64,000 bases of DNA from Acanthosoma haemorrhoidale (GCA_930367205.1 OV884009.1:99965189-100029188); one strand, 5' to 3'; shown: positions 45,770 to 57,826, counted from the first letter of the stretch. Notes: generated by a model from the letters alone, not told the origin. Numbers and translations: made by a program.

Positions 45770-47536
45770 AGGATTTTCCAATCACAATTGGGACAAACCA
45801 AACTGTGGATGAAGCCAGTGGGAGGATGTCCACAGGGAGGGGTGTTATCTCCATTACTGTGGTGTTTGGTCGTTGACTCATTGTTAACAAACCTAAACTC
45901 TGCAGGGTTCTACGCACAGGGATATGCTGATGACATTGCTGTGCTCATAGGGGGCAAGTTCTCAGAAACCATTTCTGAGTTGCTTTCCTCATCGATGGAT
46001 CTTTTGAGGGATTGGTGTGAAAAGAATGGTTTAGGAATCAATCCCCAGAAGATAAATCTCTGTATCTTCACTAACAAAATAAATGCTATAGTTAGACCAC
46101 CCTATATAGGGGGGACACAGGTAAGCATTTGTAGTGAGGTAAAGCATCTAGGGGTTACTCTGGATAGAAAATTGGACTGGTCTAAATATATCAGGAATAC
46201 TACTATGAAGGCACTTCGATGCCTCTATGCATGTAAAAGGGCTGTGGGTAGGACCTGGGGACTACAACCCAGAATGTTATTCTGGCTATATACCGCAGCA
46301 GTTAGACCAATGGTGCTCTATGCCTCTATGGTGTGGAGGCACAGAGGTAGTATTAGTAAAAATAGAACTTTGCTTGGCAAATTACAGAGGCTTTCATGTC
46401 TCATGATCACTGGTGCTATGAGTACAACTCCTACTGCTGCAATGGAAGTCTTATTGAACTGGAATCCACTGCACATAGAAGTAGAAGCGCAAGCCTTGAA
46501 CGTGGCTTACAGACTTGCGAAATCAGGAACAAGATCCAAAGTCATGACTCACATGGGACATGGGAACTTGTTCAGAAGAATTGATGAGGACGAGGTGCTG
46601 TCAATGCACTCTGACCTACAAGTTAAGAAACACACAGACGTTTTATACTGTGCGGAAAACACAAAGACCAAACCACATAAACTGTGTAATGGGATTAATT
46701 GCTATACAGACGGCTCACTAACAGAAAACGGATCAGGGGCCGGCATATGGAGGAAAGATAAACCAGAATCTGGGATTTCTATTCCTTTAGGTAGACACAC
46801 CTCGGTCTTTCAGGCCGAAGTGATGGCGATCAATGTCTGTACCCAAACCTTAATTGGGGAGGGCGTAAGAAACAGACTGATCACAATTTTCACGGATAGC
46901 CAGGCAGCCATTGGCGCCCTGAGAAGCTATACGACCAGATCTTATTTGGTTGAGGAGTGTAAAAACAACTTAAACACACTCTCGCTAGCCAATAAGGTTA
47001 GAATCGACTGGGTGCCAGGACACACAGGCATCACAGGCAATGAGAAGGCAGATGGCCTTGCAAGGGTGGGCTCAGAACAGACACCTCTTGCACCTGAACC
47101 CATATGTGGTATCAGCCTCAGCTACGCTAAAAGGCGTATAAAATTAGCTTTAGAGGACAAGGCAAGACTTTCTTGGACAGAAACTAAGAAACAGGAACAC
47201 TCGAAAATGTTTCTTAATGGACCCTGTAAGAGAAGAAGCTCAGCACTTCTATCAATGGCCAGGTGGACACTCAAAAGTGTGACAGGACTCTATACAGGTC
47301 ACTGTCGGTTAAATAAACACCTCTTTAATTTGGGGATAGTGGGATCACCAATCTGCAGATTCTGCAAGAAAGAGGGAGAAACGGCACGTCATATAATATG
47401 TGACTGTGATAACTTAGCTAGAAGGCGATACCTTCACTTTGGTAGTGATCGCATTGTAGACCCCAAACTATGTGAACTGATCGATCCATTCAGTATCCTC
47501 AGATTTGCAAAGGCCGTGGGCCTGTCACATATATAG
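45770..47536 (+). CDS. RT C-terminal half, RNase H and CCHC-like tail of LOA/I-type LINE
   Basis: About 588 codons are open without a stop, unusual among the old LINE copies here. The RT part has GGCPQGGVLSPLLWCLVVD, the catalytic GYADDIAVLIGG (about residue 69 of the open frame) and LGVTLDRKLDWSKYI. RNase H shows CYTDGSLTENGSGAG (Asp), VFQAEVMAIN (Glu), IFTDSQAAIGAL (Asp) and VPGHTGITGNEKADGLAR (His/Asp). The C-terminal CRFCKKEGETARHIICDC is the zinc-finger-like tail. RNase H removes template RNA during second-strand synthesis. Sequence before RIFQSQLG (about 45770) is flank, so the frame's first residues are not element-derived. The endonuclease and RT N-terminus are missing. Confidence 0.9.
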   Translation, partial: RIFQSQLGQTKLWMKPVGGCPQGGVLSPLLWCLVVDSLLTNLNSAGFYAQGYADDIAVLIGGKFSETISELLSSSMDLLRDWCEKNGLGINPQKINLCIFTNKINAIVRPPYIGGTQVSICSEVKHLGVTLDRKLDWSKYIRNTTMKALRCLYACKRAVGRTWGLQPRMLFWLYTAAVRPMVLYASMVWRHRGSISKNRTLLGKLQRLSCLMITGAMSTTPTAAMEVLLNWNPLHIEVEAQALNVAYRLAKSGTRSKVMTHMGHGNLFRRIDEDEVLSMHSDLQVKKHTDVLYCAENTKTKPHKLCNGINCYTDGSLTENGSGAGIWRKDKPESGISIPLGRHTSVFQAEVMAINVCTQTLIGEGVRNRLITIFTDSQAAIGALRSYTTRSYLVEECKNNLNTLSLANKVRIDWVPGHTGITGNEKADGLARVGSEQTPLAPEPICGISLSYAKRRIKLALEDKARLSWTETKKQEHSKMFLNGPCKRRSSALLSMARWTLKSVTGLYTGHCRLNKHLFNLGIVGSPICRFCKKEGETARHIICDCDNLARRRYLHFGSDRIVDPKLCELIDPFSILRFAKAVGLSHI

Positions 47537-47620
47537 GACAGGGACATGGACGGCGCACAATAGGTCTCACTGAGGCCGCGGTGCACGAATGCCGGAACAA
47601 ATAATAATAATAATAATAAT
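45770..47620 (+). mobile_element. LOA/I-like non-LTR retrotransposon, 5'-truncated
   Basis: A partial RT joined to an RNase H domain, then a short 3'UTR ending in (TAA)n at about 47598-47620. RT plus RNase H and a TAA-repeat tail is characteristic of I/LOA-type LINEs and distinguishes it from the Jockey family. The 5' end is truncated inside RT next to a (TA)n run. No target duplication was found. Confidence 0.88.
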
Positions 47621-49160
47621 ATGTGTTTTTAAAGAAATTTAATTAATTCGCAAATCATACAGCAGTGCATGAGGGGGCAGGCTGAACTTTCAAACATTTA
47701 CTTTGCAATGGACGTTCCTCTGCCGGTTGGTCCCTCCATTTGTGTGTACATCAGTAGTGGCCGTAAAAAGTATCTAATTAGTCTAAAAAAAATAAAAAGC
47801 TACTTGAACAAAGCAAGTAGCAAAGCCACCCTAAAGCTAAAATTTTATAATCATTCACGACCAAGTGTCAAACAGAAATATTGTAAAATACGTGTTTAAA
47901 GTACAGACCTGTCATTTAATTCTTTAATTTAATAGTTATTTTTATGGGCAATGTTTTCCTCACTCTTCACAATACAACAATGGTATATTAGAAAACTGGC
48001 CTGAAATAATGGTTTATAAGTTTACTAAGTACTTTTAGGTTATAAAAATTAAGTGATCCATCCAGCTAATCCACAGCTTTTCCTTGATAAATTACAAATT
48101 ATAATAAGCGGCTTATATGGGCGGTCCGACAACATAGCCTTGTCCTTATTTAAAATTTAGCAGGGAGCAGTCCACACCAGCCTCGCTCGACTGTTGTACA
48201 TGTCTGCGCCTTTATATGTATCAGCAGGTATGCACATAGTTTACTCATAGTTAACGCATAGCATTTCATCTAATTATTGTTTCTCATATCAGCCCACAAT
48301 AGTTTCAAATTGCGCCTTTGAGGTATTGGGCCATGATCTCTGCAGGGGAGTGGACACTGAAGAGAAAGCTCTTCACTAAATAGGAACGATAACTAACAAC
48401 GTTAAAAAGTTAATTTTAAATAGCTTATGAATAGAATACGTTTTACCTTACAGAATAAAAGCACGTACAAACACTTAGTCAGAAGGAGAAAAGTTACTGA
48501 CCTGGGAAAAAAAAATCTCGTGAATTATAAAATAAAAGAAGAAAAAGTAAACTGTAACAATTCGTGTTTTAATTCAAACTTAAAAAGCTTAAAACTAAAA
48601 AATATAAAGTTAATTACACCTGAGATAAAACAAATTCAAAACTTAATTAGTATTTTGGGTTGTTTAAGCTCCAGTGTCTGTAAAGCATTGTTTTTATTGG
48701 TAATATATCGCCTAAAGTCAATGTTTCGCATGTCCGTTCGTTGAATGTGAAATCGTTTGAGGTGAAATATTTCAAGAACACTGAAGTCATGGGTAAGTGA
48801 GTTTTGTTTCATGTTACAGTCAGTGAAATTAGAACTCTTAAAAATTGCATTTATGACTCGTTTTTCCTACAAGGGTTAAGCCGTTACAGCGAAGAGTAAG
48901 GTCAGTATTTAGGTTCAGTACTGCACCTGCGCTAAACTAAGAGAAGATCGTATTCGTGTCGCTCTGCAAACCGGTCGTAGAACTGTTTCAACAGACTATT
49001 TGCGTTAGTTGTTCACGAGGGAGCCATCTGCAGGTGGGTGAGTGGATTGTGAAGCTGGGGTGACTGTTCAGTGTGGGTTGGACATCTCATAGATAGAGCG
49101 GCCATATTGAGTGGCTGTGTACGTGCCCCTGCCGTGCTACTGATAAGGTGAGGCCGAACC
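47621..49160. other. Intergenic stretch, no gene seen
   Basis: Two Lys-rich plus-strand frames (47669-47899 and 48427-48744) have no motif and AT-driven composition. Less AT-rich sequence begins near 48880. Confidence 0.45.
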
Positions 49161-49167
49161 CCCGTAG

Positions 49168-49240
49168 CTGGGACCATGGTCAAGTGGTTACGTAGCAATC
49201 TCTGGAGCATAATTACGTGCGTTCAATACTCTCTGCCAAC
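49168..49240 (+). ncRNA. tRNA-like sequence, degenerate
   Basis: TGGTCAAGTGG (49177-49187) fits an A box and GCGTTCAATAC (49219-49229) a B box, about 30 bases apart. Stems are not convincing, so a tRNA pseudogene or SINE head is the likely nature. Confidence 0.35.
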
Positions 49241-49244
49241 ACAT

Positions 49245-51020
49245 ATTCTTCATTATTAAAATAACAGATGAAGAAAAATTACGCTCAACAAATCTTATAA
49301 AAACATAAAATAGCCACGAAAAATGGAAATCCTGTATTCACTATAAATTACAGATACCCCATTTAATTTAAAAATCAAATAAATGAAGAAGTCGCAAATG
49401 TATTAAAAATTAAAATAATTAGAAAAAGCAATTCACCAGTGTGGATCGTACCATACTGGATAGAAAATGGATGCTTCAGGTATAAAAAAAGTACGAATGG
49501 TAATAGACTGCAGAAAGCTCAATAAATGGCAAATACTCATTACCGAATATAGAAGACTTACTTAACAAATTACAAAATGCAAAAATATTCTCGACTATTA
49601 GCTTGGCTTCTGAATTTCATCAAATCGAAATGGATCCCAATTCTATAACAAAAACCGCTTTTAGTACTGAATGTGGAAACTTTGAATAATTAAGAATGCC
49701 CCACGGATTATGTAATGCCCAACCTGCATTTCAAAGAGCAATGAATGATCGCGAATGTACCAAACGCAATGGTATATATTGAAGACATAATTGTTTACTC
49801 AAATACCGTGGGAAAACACTTTCAACATCTTGAAAATAAAATTAAAAAATCAGGCATTATCGATACAACTTGACAAAACCGATTTCTTCAAAAATGAATT
49901 ACCCTTCTTAGGGTATATTGTAACACCAGGCGGATTAAAACTAATCCAATGAAAATTGAAGCTATAACAAAACTTACGTACCTAAATAACCAGAAAACTA
50001 CAAGACACTTTTTAGGAATGACAGATTATTATCGGAAATTTATAAAGAATTGTGTACATTTGACTAAACCAATATCGAAATTACTACAACCAAAAGAAAT
50101 AAAATAATCGTGTGACACACTTAAAAATCTAATGACAAACTCTGCAATTCTAGCATACCCAGACTGGGTAGACAAACATTTTATCTAACCACTGATGTGA
50201 GCCAATAAGCTATTGGCTCAGTATTATCTCAATATGATGATAAGAGCATAGAACATCCCGTTGCTTTTGCATCAAGTAGTTATATAATGCTAAGAATATT
50301 ATAATGCTAATATATATTATATATAATGCTAAAAGTAGCAGCAACCCCCTTCTACTATATACCTGCCTCGTGATTTCATGGAAGTCACTGATGGTTCCTG
50401 TTATTTTTTAAGTTTTAAAAACATGTTTATGGAATTTATTTTGAACTGAAACTGAAACATACAAGGGCGGACAAAACGAAATTATTTCCAATTATCGCAC
50501 AGGAAAGACCTCACACAAAGGGGCAAATTAAGAAAACAATATTATTTTCCCTCTATGTAAGAAGTTATTACAGATTATATCAACAAATGCACGATTTATA
50601 GAAAAACTAGGTATGAAAGGAAACCAATTAAGGCTAAATTTATGGTAACACCTACACCAGAAAAACCTTTTGAAGATTTAATGATTGATACTTTACAATT
50701 CGAAAGACAATACATAATCACTATAATTGATACTTTTTCAAAACAGCTATTCACAAGAACTCTGAAAAGTATAACAAAAGTACTAACATATGCGGCATTA
50801 TAAAACAATACTTAGAACATTACCCGACACCAAATTCTATACGAATGGACAACGGAAGAGAGTATAAAAATAACTTAGTTACTAATTTCCTTGAAACGAA
50901 TGGAATAGAACCAATGTATGTAACGCCTAATAACGCCAAATTCTTTAGGAATTTTGAATCACGCACTCATCACATTAGTCGAATTATTAAGGACATTAAA
51001 TAATCAAAAATTAACTAATA
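49245..51020 (+). pseudogene. pol: Errantivirus-like pol relic (RT, RNase H, integrase)
   Basis: Fragments in all three plus frames follow gypsy/errantivirus order: RT with VIDCRKLNKW, NIEDLLNKLQNAKIFSTI, RMPHGLCNAQPAFQRAM and a YIEDIIVYS box (Asp-Asp changed to Glu-Asp in this reading), FLGMTDYYRKF, then RNase H TTDVSQ..IGSVLSQYDDKS. Integrase follows with RMDNGREYKNN and the first-Asp region LMIDTLQFE. Stops and small indels occur every few dozen codons. It is an old insertion without recognisable LTRs. Gag is not visible upstream; the gag relic at 24780-25810 could be from a related copy, but that is inference. Confidence 0.8.
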
Positions 51021-51559
51021 AGATGCTAACTAACAAACTTTCTTTAGCAACTATTACATACAACAATACCTTAAATAGAAAACTAAGTATGACTCCTTCA
51101 GGATAACGTTTGGAATAACTAAACAAAATAACCAACAAATATCAATAAAAGAACAATATGTTCAAAAATGTTATGATGACAAACGCCTAATATATGTCTT
51201 AGTAAAGACCAAAATAATAAAAGAAAACACTGATCGAACAGGAAAACTAAACCAAAATCGGGAAGACATTCCGACAATTTCTAATGAACAACTAACGATA
51301 AAAACTACTACCCGTCTTATCTTACCCATCGAAAGCATGATAATTCTTATAAACCACTAATAAAATATAGAGATAAAAATTAAATAAAGAAATTGCATGC
51401 TAACAATATTAAACGACCTCGTAAGAAACATCTGACACACCGGAAGTATGTTTCAGATAGCAATGAAGACACTTCTGCTGTTTCAGACAGTGCTATGGAC
51501 TGCTGAAAGTATGTGACCTAACCAACAGTAACGGAATACTACATTACACGTTAAATAAT

Positions 51560-52720
51560 GTAAAAATAATTGAAAAATACTTTAAAACTTACCACTTTTA
51601 TAACATAAGCCTATTAGACTTAGAACTAACTAATATACAAAAACATAATCAACTCTATCGTAACATAGGAACCTACCGTTTAATAGTAGATATGATACAT
51701 CAAACTAATAATAAAATTAACTTATTAAGAAACCATAATAGAAGACAAAAACGTGGATTAATAAATTGACTAGGAACGACTATAAGTTGTTCAACTGGTA
51801 CTATGGATGCTACGGACATAGAACATTATGACGATGTCATAAGCAAAGTTGAACGAAGCAAACAATAAATATGAACAAATTATAGAAACTTTTAAGATTG
51901 ATACTAAATTAATGAATGTTTTAACAATAAAAATGGAATTATGTAAATTAAAGATAACACATATTTCCCTTATGGCTCAAATAGTACTTGACATACACCA
52001 AAATGTAACATTAACTTCAAGAAAAGCAGAAATACTATGGCTTATGAGCAAAATACATTGCACTTCACATGATGAAATGCTACATGTATTTGTAAACCTC
52101 CCACTAGCAGAATCAAATGTAACGAACCTCATTGCTCATACCATTCCTGTAAATAAAAATAATCTTTTTTATTCTATTGATATACTAAAAACACTAGTAC
52201 TTAAAAAATGATAATCTTTATAACATTAATTTTAACTATCTTATGAATAACTATTATTGTACTAACCCTACTTTACTACTTAATGAATGTATACAAACAT
52301 TATATTATTAGGTTCTACAGTTCAATGTAACTATACTCAATATAAACTGTCTAATATTAACTATATTTACGATATTAACTCATATATTATTATTAATAAT
52401 TGTTAGACACTTGTAACAAACGTAATACCATTTACTATCTCTAGTAAATGTGTCTAATAATGAATATTTTTCAGAACTTCCGAAGATGCCCATGCATATT
52501 GTAGACTCTAAATATAAAACAATGTATAATACTGAATTAATAGATCCCAATATAACTTAAATTATACTAAATCCAATTACTAACATCAACAATAATTCAA
52601 TACATTATATAATTTACAGCAGTATAAGTACTATAGTAATACTAACCTTGTTATATTACATAAAACAAAATATTGTAAGCCCAAAAGAGCCTGTATTCCA
52701 CCTCCCACTATCACATGTAA
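51560..52720 (+). pseudogene. env: Errantivirus-like env relic
   Basis: This region follows pol on the same strand, where insect endogenous retroviruses carry env, the membrane fusion glycoprotein. A basic R-X-K-R-type processing motif is encoded at about 51743-51754, followed by a small hydrophobic Gly-rich segment interrupted by a stop. The one long open part (51849-52211, 120 residues) has the amphipathic and Cys-containing character of the ectodomain. Further broken frames carry a membrane-spanning-like stretch near 52620-52670 and a short tail. At least five stops or frameshifts disrupt it, so no protein can be made. The assignment rests mainly on position, processing motif and hydrophobic pattern. 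Confidence 0.62.
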
Positions 52721-53352
52721 CTCTACCTTAGCATCCGCACCAACTTTTAAGTCATTCATTCAAGTCAAGATCTAATTTATAAGTATACAATAAATAGTAA
52801 TAATAATGCAGTTCCTAATAAAGTTTACCTCAATTCCCTATTTATTATTAAATGTTATTATTGCACACTCTAATGTAATAATTAACACTAACTACTACTT
52901 ATATTATACTAACTTTTCGCTCGAGGTACACATTCCTAGACAAACAACCAAGATTATTATTAAGGTAATTAACATAAGTTAGTTACAATCATAAAATTAA
53001 ATTTAAGAAAAATAAAATAAGGGTAGACAAGAGGGGTTCATGTAATAATATATATACGTACCATAGTTATTAACGAAACTAAAGCAATTAAAAGAGAAGC
53101 TAATATGACTTAGTACATAGCTTGAAGTACCAAGAAATGGAACATGTATGGACCGAAAAGACAATTGGCCGAATTTATATCAGGTTTATAATAGTTTAAT
53201 TTAAAGTGGAACTGAATAGACGATATTTAATGATAATCATCCTTAAACCAGTAATTTTGTATAGTAGTAAAGCATGATATTGTGTACACATTAGGTGCCC
53301 CAGTAATGCTAAAACTAATAGTAAGCCAATAAAAAGCTAATTAATATATTAC
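52721..53352. other. AT-rich stretch, no gene seen
   Basis: Probably includes the lost 3' end of the retroviral relic, but no LTR could be delimited. Confidence 0.4.
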
Positions 53353-53364
53353 TGGCTTATCAAA
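53353..53364. repeat. 12-bp direct repeat, left copy
   Basis: TGGCTTATCAAA recurs at 55103-55114. The pair brackets the Jockey copy plus about 46 bp of unrelated sequence on its 5' side. Confidence 0.6.
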
Positions 53365-53410
53365 TCCTTAGTAAAAGGCGAAAGATTTATTCGCTTTGAA
53401 AGGAGACCAT

Positions 53411-55105
53411 AGATCCCGGCATCCTGCTGATCGCCGCTCGTACAATCAGTGCTGCCGATTGGTAAAGCGGCGATTGGCATCCTTCCGTTTCAATTCTTTC
53501 CATTCCCACCTCTCCTCTCTGTCTACCAGGGATAACTCCTTGTGGAATGTAACCAAAAAAATCCTAAAGTATCATCCTGTTTCACACCCACTCCGTCGTG
53601 ACGATGGGTCCTGGGCGGCTTCGGATGGGGACAGGTCGGAGGAATTTGCTCTGCATCTTACCCATGCTTTCACACCTCACCTTTCTCATCAAAACCATAC
53701 TCACAGCACAACTGTGGACTATTTCCTCACTTCACCTATTCCTCTCTCTCTTCCACCAAAAGCCGTTAACCCCTGTGAGGTCTAATACTTCTAAAAAACT
53801 TTCCTTATCAAAAATCCCCTGGATATGACCTCCTTACTCCTTGAATTCTCAAACAACTCCTTCCATAAGCCATACTTATGTACGTACTTTCCTCTCCTCT
53901 GGAAACATTCCATTATTGTCCTTATCGCCAAACCCGGTAAACCGCCCAATGACGCCTCATCTTACCGTCCAATTAGCTTACGCCCTATCCTCTCAAAAAT
54001 ATTTGAGAAACTCCTACTAAAACGTCTACTTCCAATTGTTGAATCCAAAAACCTTTTTCCCACACACCAGTTTGGTTTCCACCAACGACATTCCACTGCT
54101 CAACGAGGCCTTCGCGTTGTTGATCACATCTCCTGAGCCCTTGAAACCAAACAGTATTGCACTGCTGCCTTTTTTGATATAGCTCAAGCTTTTGACAGGG
54201 TTTGGCACGCAGGTTTGCTCTACAAGCTCAAAAGATATTTACCACAGACCCTTTTCCTAATCGTACAGTCCTACCTTTCAAACCGCTTCTTCCAAGTCCG
54301 CTGTGGTTTAGAATATTCTAACTAATATCCCATAAAAACAGGAGTTCCACAGGGCAGTGTCCTGGGCCCCAATCTCTATAACCTATACACCGCTGACGTC
54401 CCCTCTACTTCCAATACCTTCTTGGCCACATTTGCAGATGACACTGTAGTCTTGTCATCCCACCCAGACCCCAACATAGCATCCCATAACCTTCAAAAAC
54501 ACCTTGACGAGATCGAGTATTGGTGCAACCAATGGCGGATCAAAGTTAATGAAGCAAAATGTCCCCACATTACCTTCACCCTTTGTCGCAAGTCTTGTCC
54601 TCTAGTTTATTTTAATTCTATTCCTCTCCCTGTATCCAAGACAGTACGGTACTTAGGCCTCTATGTCGACAAACGACTGACCTGGAACCCACATACGAGA
54701 CTAAAAAGACAAGAACTAAACAGACGCTTTACGCTTTGGACAACTGTACAGACTACTTCAAAGGACATCCCATCTCTCCATAGAAAATAAACTACTAATC
54801 TACAAAGTTATACTTAAACCAATCTGGACATACGGAATAGAGCTATGGGGGACAGCAAAAAAGTCGAACATCAAGCGTATCCAATCCTTTCAATCAAAAG
54901 TCCTGAGAACAATAGTAAATGCCCCTTTTTACGTCAGCAACAAAACCCTTCATAACGACCTTAATATACCCTAAATTCTTGAACTCATCCCTTCCAAGTT
55001 TATGAAATTCCTAGTAGCCTTTCTAACCACCTTAATCCTGTAGCACAGTCATTGCACTGCGCCACTCATCCCTATAATCCTCCTCGGACACTGAAACGGC
55101 AGTGG
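53411..55105 (+). pseudogene. Jockey ORF2 copy, truncated at both ends
   Basis: Collinear with 860-2575 of the first element: RSRHPADRRSYNQCCRLVKR, DNSLWNVTKKILKYHPVSHP, SYRPISLRPILSKIFEKLLL, HQFGFHQRHSTAQRG, then the catalytic FADDTVVLSSHPDPNIAS and KRLTWNPHTRLKRQELNRRF. Open pieces are 53396-53785, 53825-54136 and 54422-54790; stops and shifts separate them (for example TGA at 54134-54136 and TAA at 54325). Homology stops at about 55105, before the 3'UTR. A copy lacking its own 3' end is unusual for LINE insertion. It retains more sequence than the copy at 4047-4945 and is less diverged. Confidence 0.9.
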
Positions 55106-55114
55106 CTTATCAAA

Positions 55115-56434
55115 AAATATATATTTTCATATTACATTGTAATATAATACCCAATTAAATACCTCGACGAACTCATTAATATGGCATATGTTTGAACTTT
55201 AGTGCACCTTTGATACGATTTTTTTTTATCCTTTTATTGAATCTTATTATATATACAATTTTTTTATTTTAATTTTTCCCATAACCGATTGCAATTTCAA
55301 ATTTTTAAACATAATATAGGATTCTGACGATTTGAATCTATAAAAGTATAAATTATAAATATTAATTTAACGCAACCATAACGAAACCCTTCTTTTTTTG
55401 ATACGTCACACTTCACTTGATTATTTTGCCTTTATGTCAGATATGACTGGCTAAAGTGGCATAGTTGTGATTGGACAATCAGGCAAGGTTGCAAACCCTA
55501 ATACAAAATAGCAGAAGGCCTAGTTGCAGGTTCAGATTGGACGTCTACAAAGGGACGTTGGCCGCAAGGTGGATCTGGCAAAATTGAAAGGTGACATTAG
55601 CTGTCAGCGGCGAGATCAAACAGTAGACCTGTAGCCAACAGTCCCTGGATCCTATACCATCCCCTCCTTTATCTCTCCCATTCTCAAACGAAATCCCATT
55701 CCTCCCTCTAACCATAATTATTTAACTAACTTGGCCTCATTAAATTGTTTCCAAGGGTTCGCCCCCGAGCGTCCCTTAGGTCAAACTTGCTTCTTAAACA
55801 TTTCAGCCCACCTCTGCTTCGGCTCTTGTAACGGTTTATCTGACAACTGCTATCACAATAGCAATAGTTTCATCTTGTAAAATATCAAAGCAGGTAGATA
55901 CGTAGTTCATGTTGTGTGTCCGAATCCTCATGTATGTCCACTGATAGGCATGTAATTATTTCAAGCACGTAGCTTAGAATGGATAAATTCACCTCAAAGT
56001 GATACTTGACATAATCAAGAGTTTTTTTAGGTTAGTATATCAACTTTAATGACATTTTTAGCTGAAGTTCCTAAGTTAGGTAACCGTAATGTATTTTGTG
56101 ATACATTTCCTTAAGCTGATATTAATACCTACCTAATTTACGTAATTAATACCTAAAGAATTAATCATTATTTCCTCCAATTTTTAAGTTGAAATGAATT
56201 CCCACTCGACATCCTAATGATCAGTGATAAAAACTCCATTAATTATATGAAGGTCTGTATTTTGAAATGTATATTTTTCAGCGCGAGAAGCGTTGAGTGC
56301 ACAAACATATAATGTTTCATGAATATATCTGTATCAGTTGTTGATCAATTAAATATTATTAATTAAAAAAACAATCAACAAAAAGCTTGTACAAATATTT
56401 AATAGTAAAGGGTAAAGGATAATAAATCTGAGGA
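55115..56434. other. Intergenic stretch, no gene seen
   Basis: AT-rich with a mixed-composition patch at about 55430-55850 that has no recognisable motif. Confidence 0.45.
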
Positions 56435-56460
56435 CTACAATATATATATATATATTGTAG
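56435..56460. repeat. 26-bp perfect palindrome at the left edge of a solo LTR
   Basis: CTACAA, fourteen alternating T/A bases and TTGTAG form a perfect inverted repeat; the right arm is the start of the family-2 unit and the left arm is outside it. Confidence 0.8.
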
Positions 56461-57167
56461 CATTCATGATATTTGATGATAAATATCATGAACCCTCACG
56501 GATGGGAGGCGGCCACTTTCCCTAATATTATTATTGAACACTGACCGAGTGGGGATGAGCTGAAGACGGTAGTCTTAGCACAGCCGTCGAAAAGGAACGT
56601 GTCTGGCAAGCTCTCGAATGGGCGGTTGCCAAATTGTGAAATGTTGAAGAATGCATATTTGAAGAAAATTATTGATTGAATCTGAAAAGGAAAAGGAGGG
56701 AAGGTTCTACCAAAGGAACAGAGGGCAGCATGCGCGAGAAAAAAGAAAAAAAAAAACAGGTGATTTTTGTTGAGTGCCATGGTATAGGCGAACAAGGTGG
56801 GTGTCCCGAACGTTTGTTTAATATTGCGGATCCATTCATAAAAAAAAAAAAAATGAGCTCAATTTTATATTATATAATTATTTGTTCTAGCTCGATTTGA
56901 AATATTTTTTTATATAAACAATATTCTATTGTATAATTATAATTATTGGTCATAACCATTTTTGTTTGAATATATTTCACAATTCCTGGTTTCTCAATTT
57001 ATTAATGACCATAATATTGGCCTTGAGATCGGGCGATTCAAACGGGATAAATTTCTATGTCAAAGACATAAAACGGCTTGAATCAAAGATCTCATTGCCT
57101 GCCAAATTAGTTGGGTTGAATTGGTTAAGTAAAGAAAAGAGCGATGGTAAAAATAAGGTAGGTCCCA
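56456..57167 (+). mobile_element. Solo LTR-like unit, family 2, copy 2 (712 bp)
   Basis: Starts TGTAGCATTCATGATATTTG and ends AGGTAGGTCCCA, embedded in (TA)n on both sides so an ATAT duplication is compatible. It shares the ends and the terminal about 200 bp with 17281-17883, and a subterminal hairpin CATGATATTT..AAATATCATG. The central part differs, with A-rich insertions near 56740-56760 and 56838-56852. It has no internal genes. Confidence 0.7.
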
Positions 57168-57638
57168 ATATATATATATATATATATATATATACGGCTA
57201 TCTCACATTCTCCAAATTATTATACAAACATTTATAATAGATAATTTATAACCCAGGTTCTTTATGACAAATTTAATAAGTTCACATGAAATGACTGAGC
57301 CCTCTTAAGCAACCGATTTCAAAATTATTAAATAGTAATTAAAAGGAATAATGGCCTCATGATCGGCCAGGTGCAGTGTAATGGTCTTTGGTATTTAGGT
57401 CTTCTTTGTTCAAGTCACACATCGCATCAGCCGGGTCTCAACAAATTAAGTTTCTTATTTCTCCAAATTAATAAGAACCGATGAAAGACAGTAATCAAAA
57501 AATGGTTTTAAAGTTTTGTAAGCCAACATTATAAATCACATGCCTACTGCCATTTGAGATGTTTTGTTCAATATTTTAGTTATTTACAATTTCTTTTTGT
57601 GGCCAAGGTAAGTCTTCAAATATATATATATATATATA
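57168..57638. other. Spacer with two TA microsatellites
   Basis: (TA)n runs at about 57168-57194 and 57621-57642 flank AT-rich DNA without a recognisable feature. The second is the insertion site of the next element. Confidence 0.6.
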
Positions 57639-57642
57639 TATA

Positions 57643-57826
57643 AGTTAACGATCGTCAACGAAAAACGAGAAGAAAAAGGAAAGAGGTTGAATGTAGTTAC
57701 TGAACGAGAGTTGTCACAAGACTGTTTTTATTTGAGCTTTTAAAGCCTCTCTAAATACATTCGGGATGTTTACATCCCGATGACTTAAGGATTAGGCTGG
57801 CTGCCTACGACGTCCGAACCTTAACT
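57643..57826 (-). repeat. 3' LTR of young gypsy element
   Basis: 184 bp. On the minus strand it includes CTTTAAAAGC and AAATAAAAAC, plausible TATA and poly(A) signals, and a GGGATGT..ACATCCC hairpin. Confidence 0.95.
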
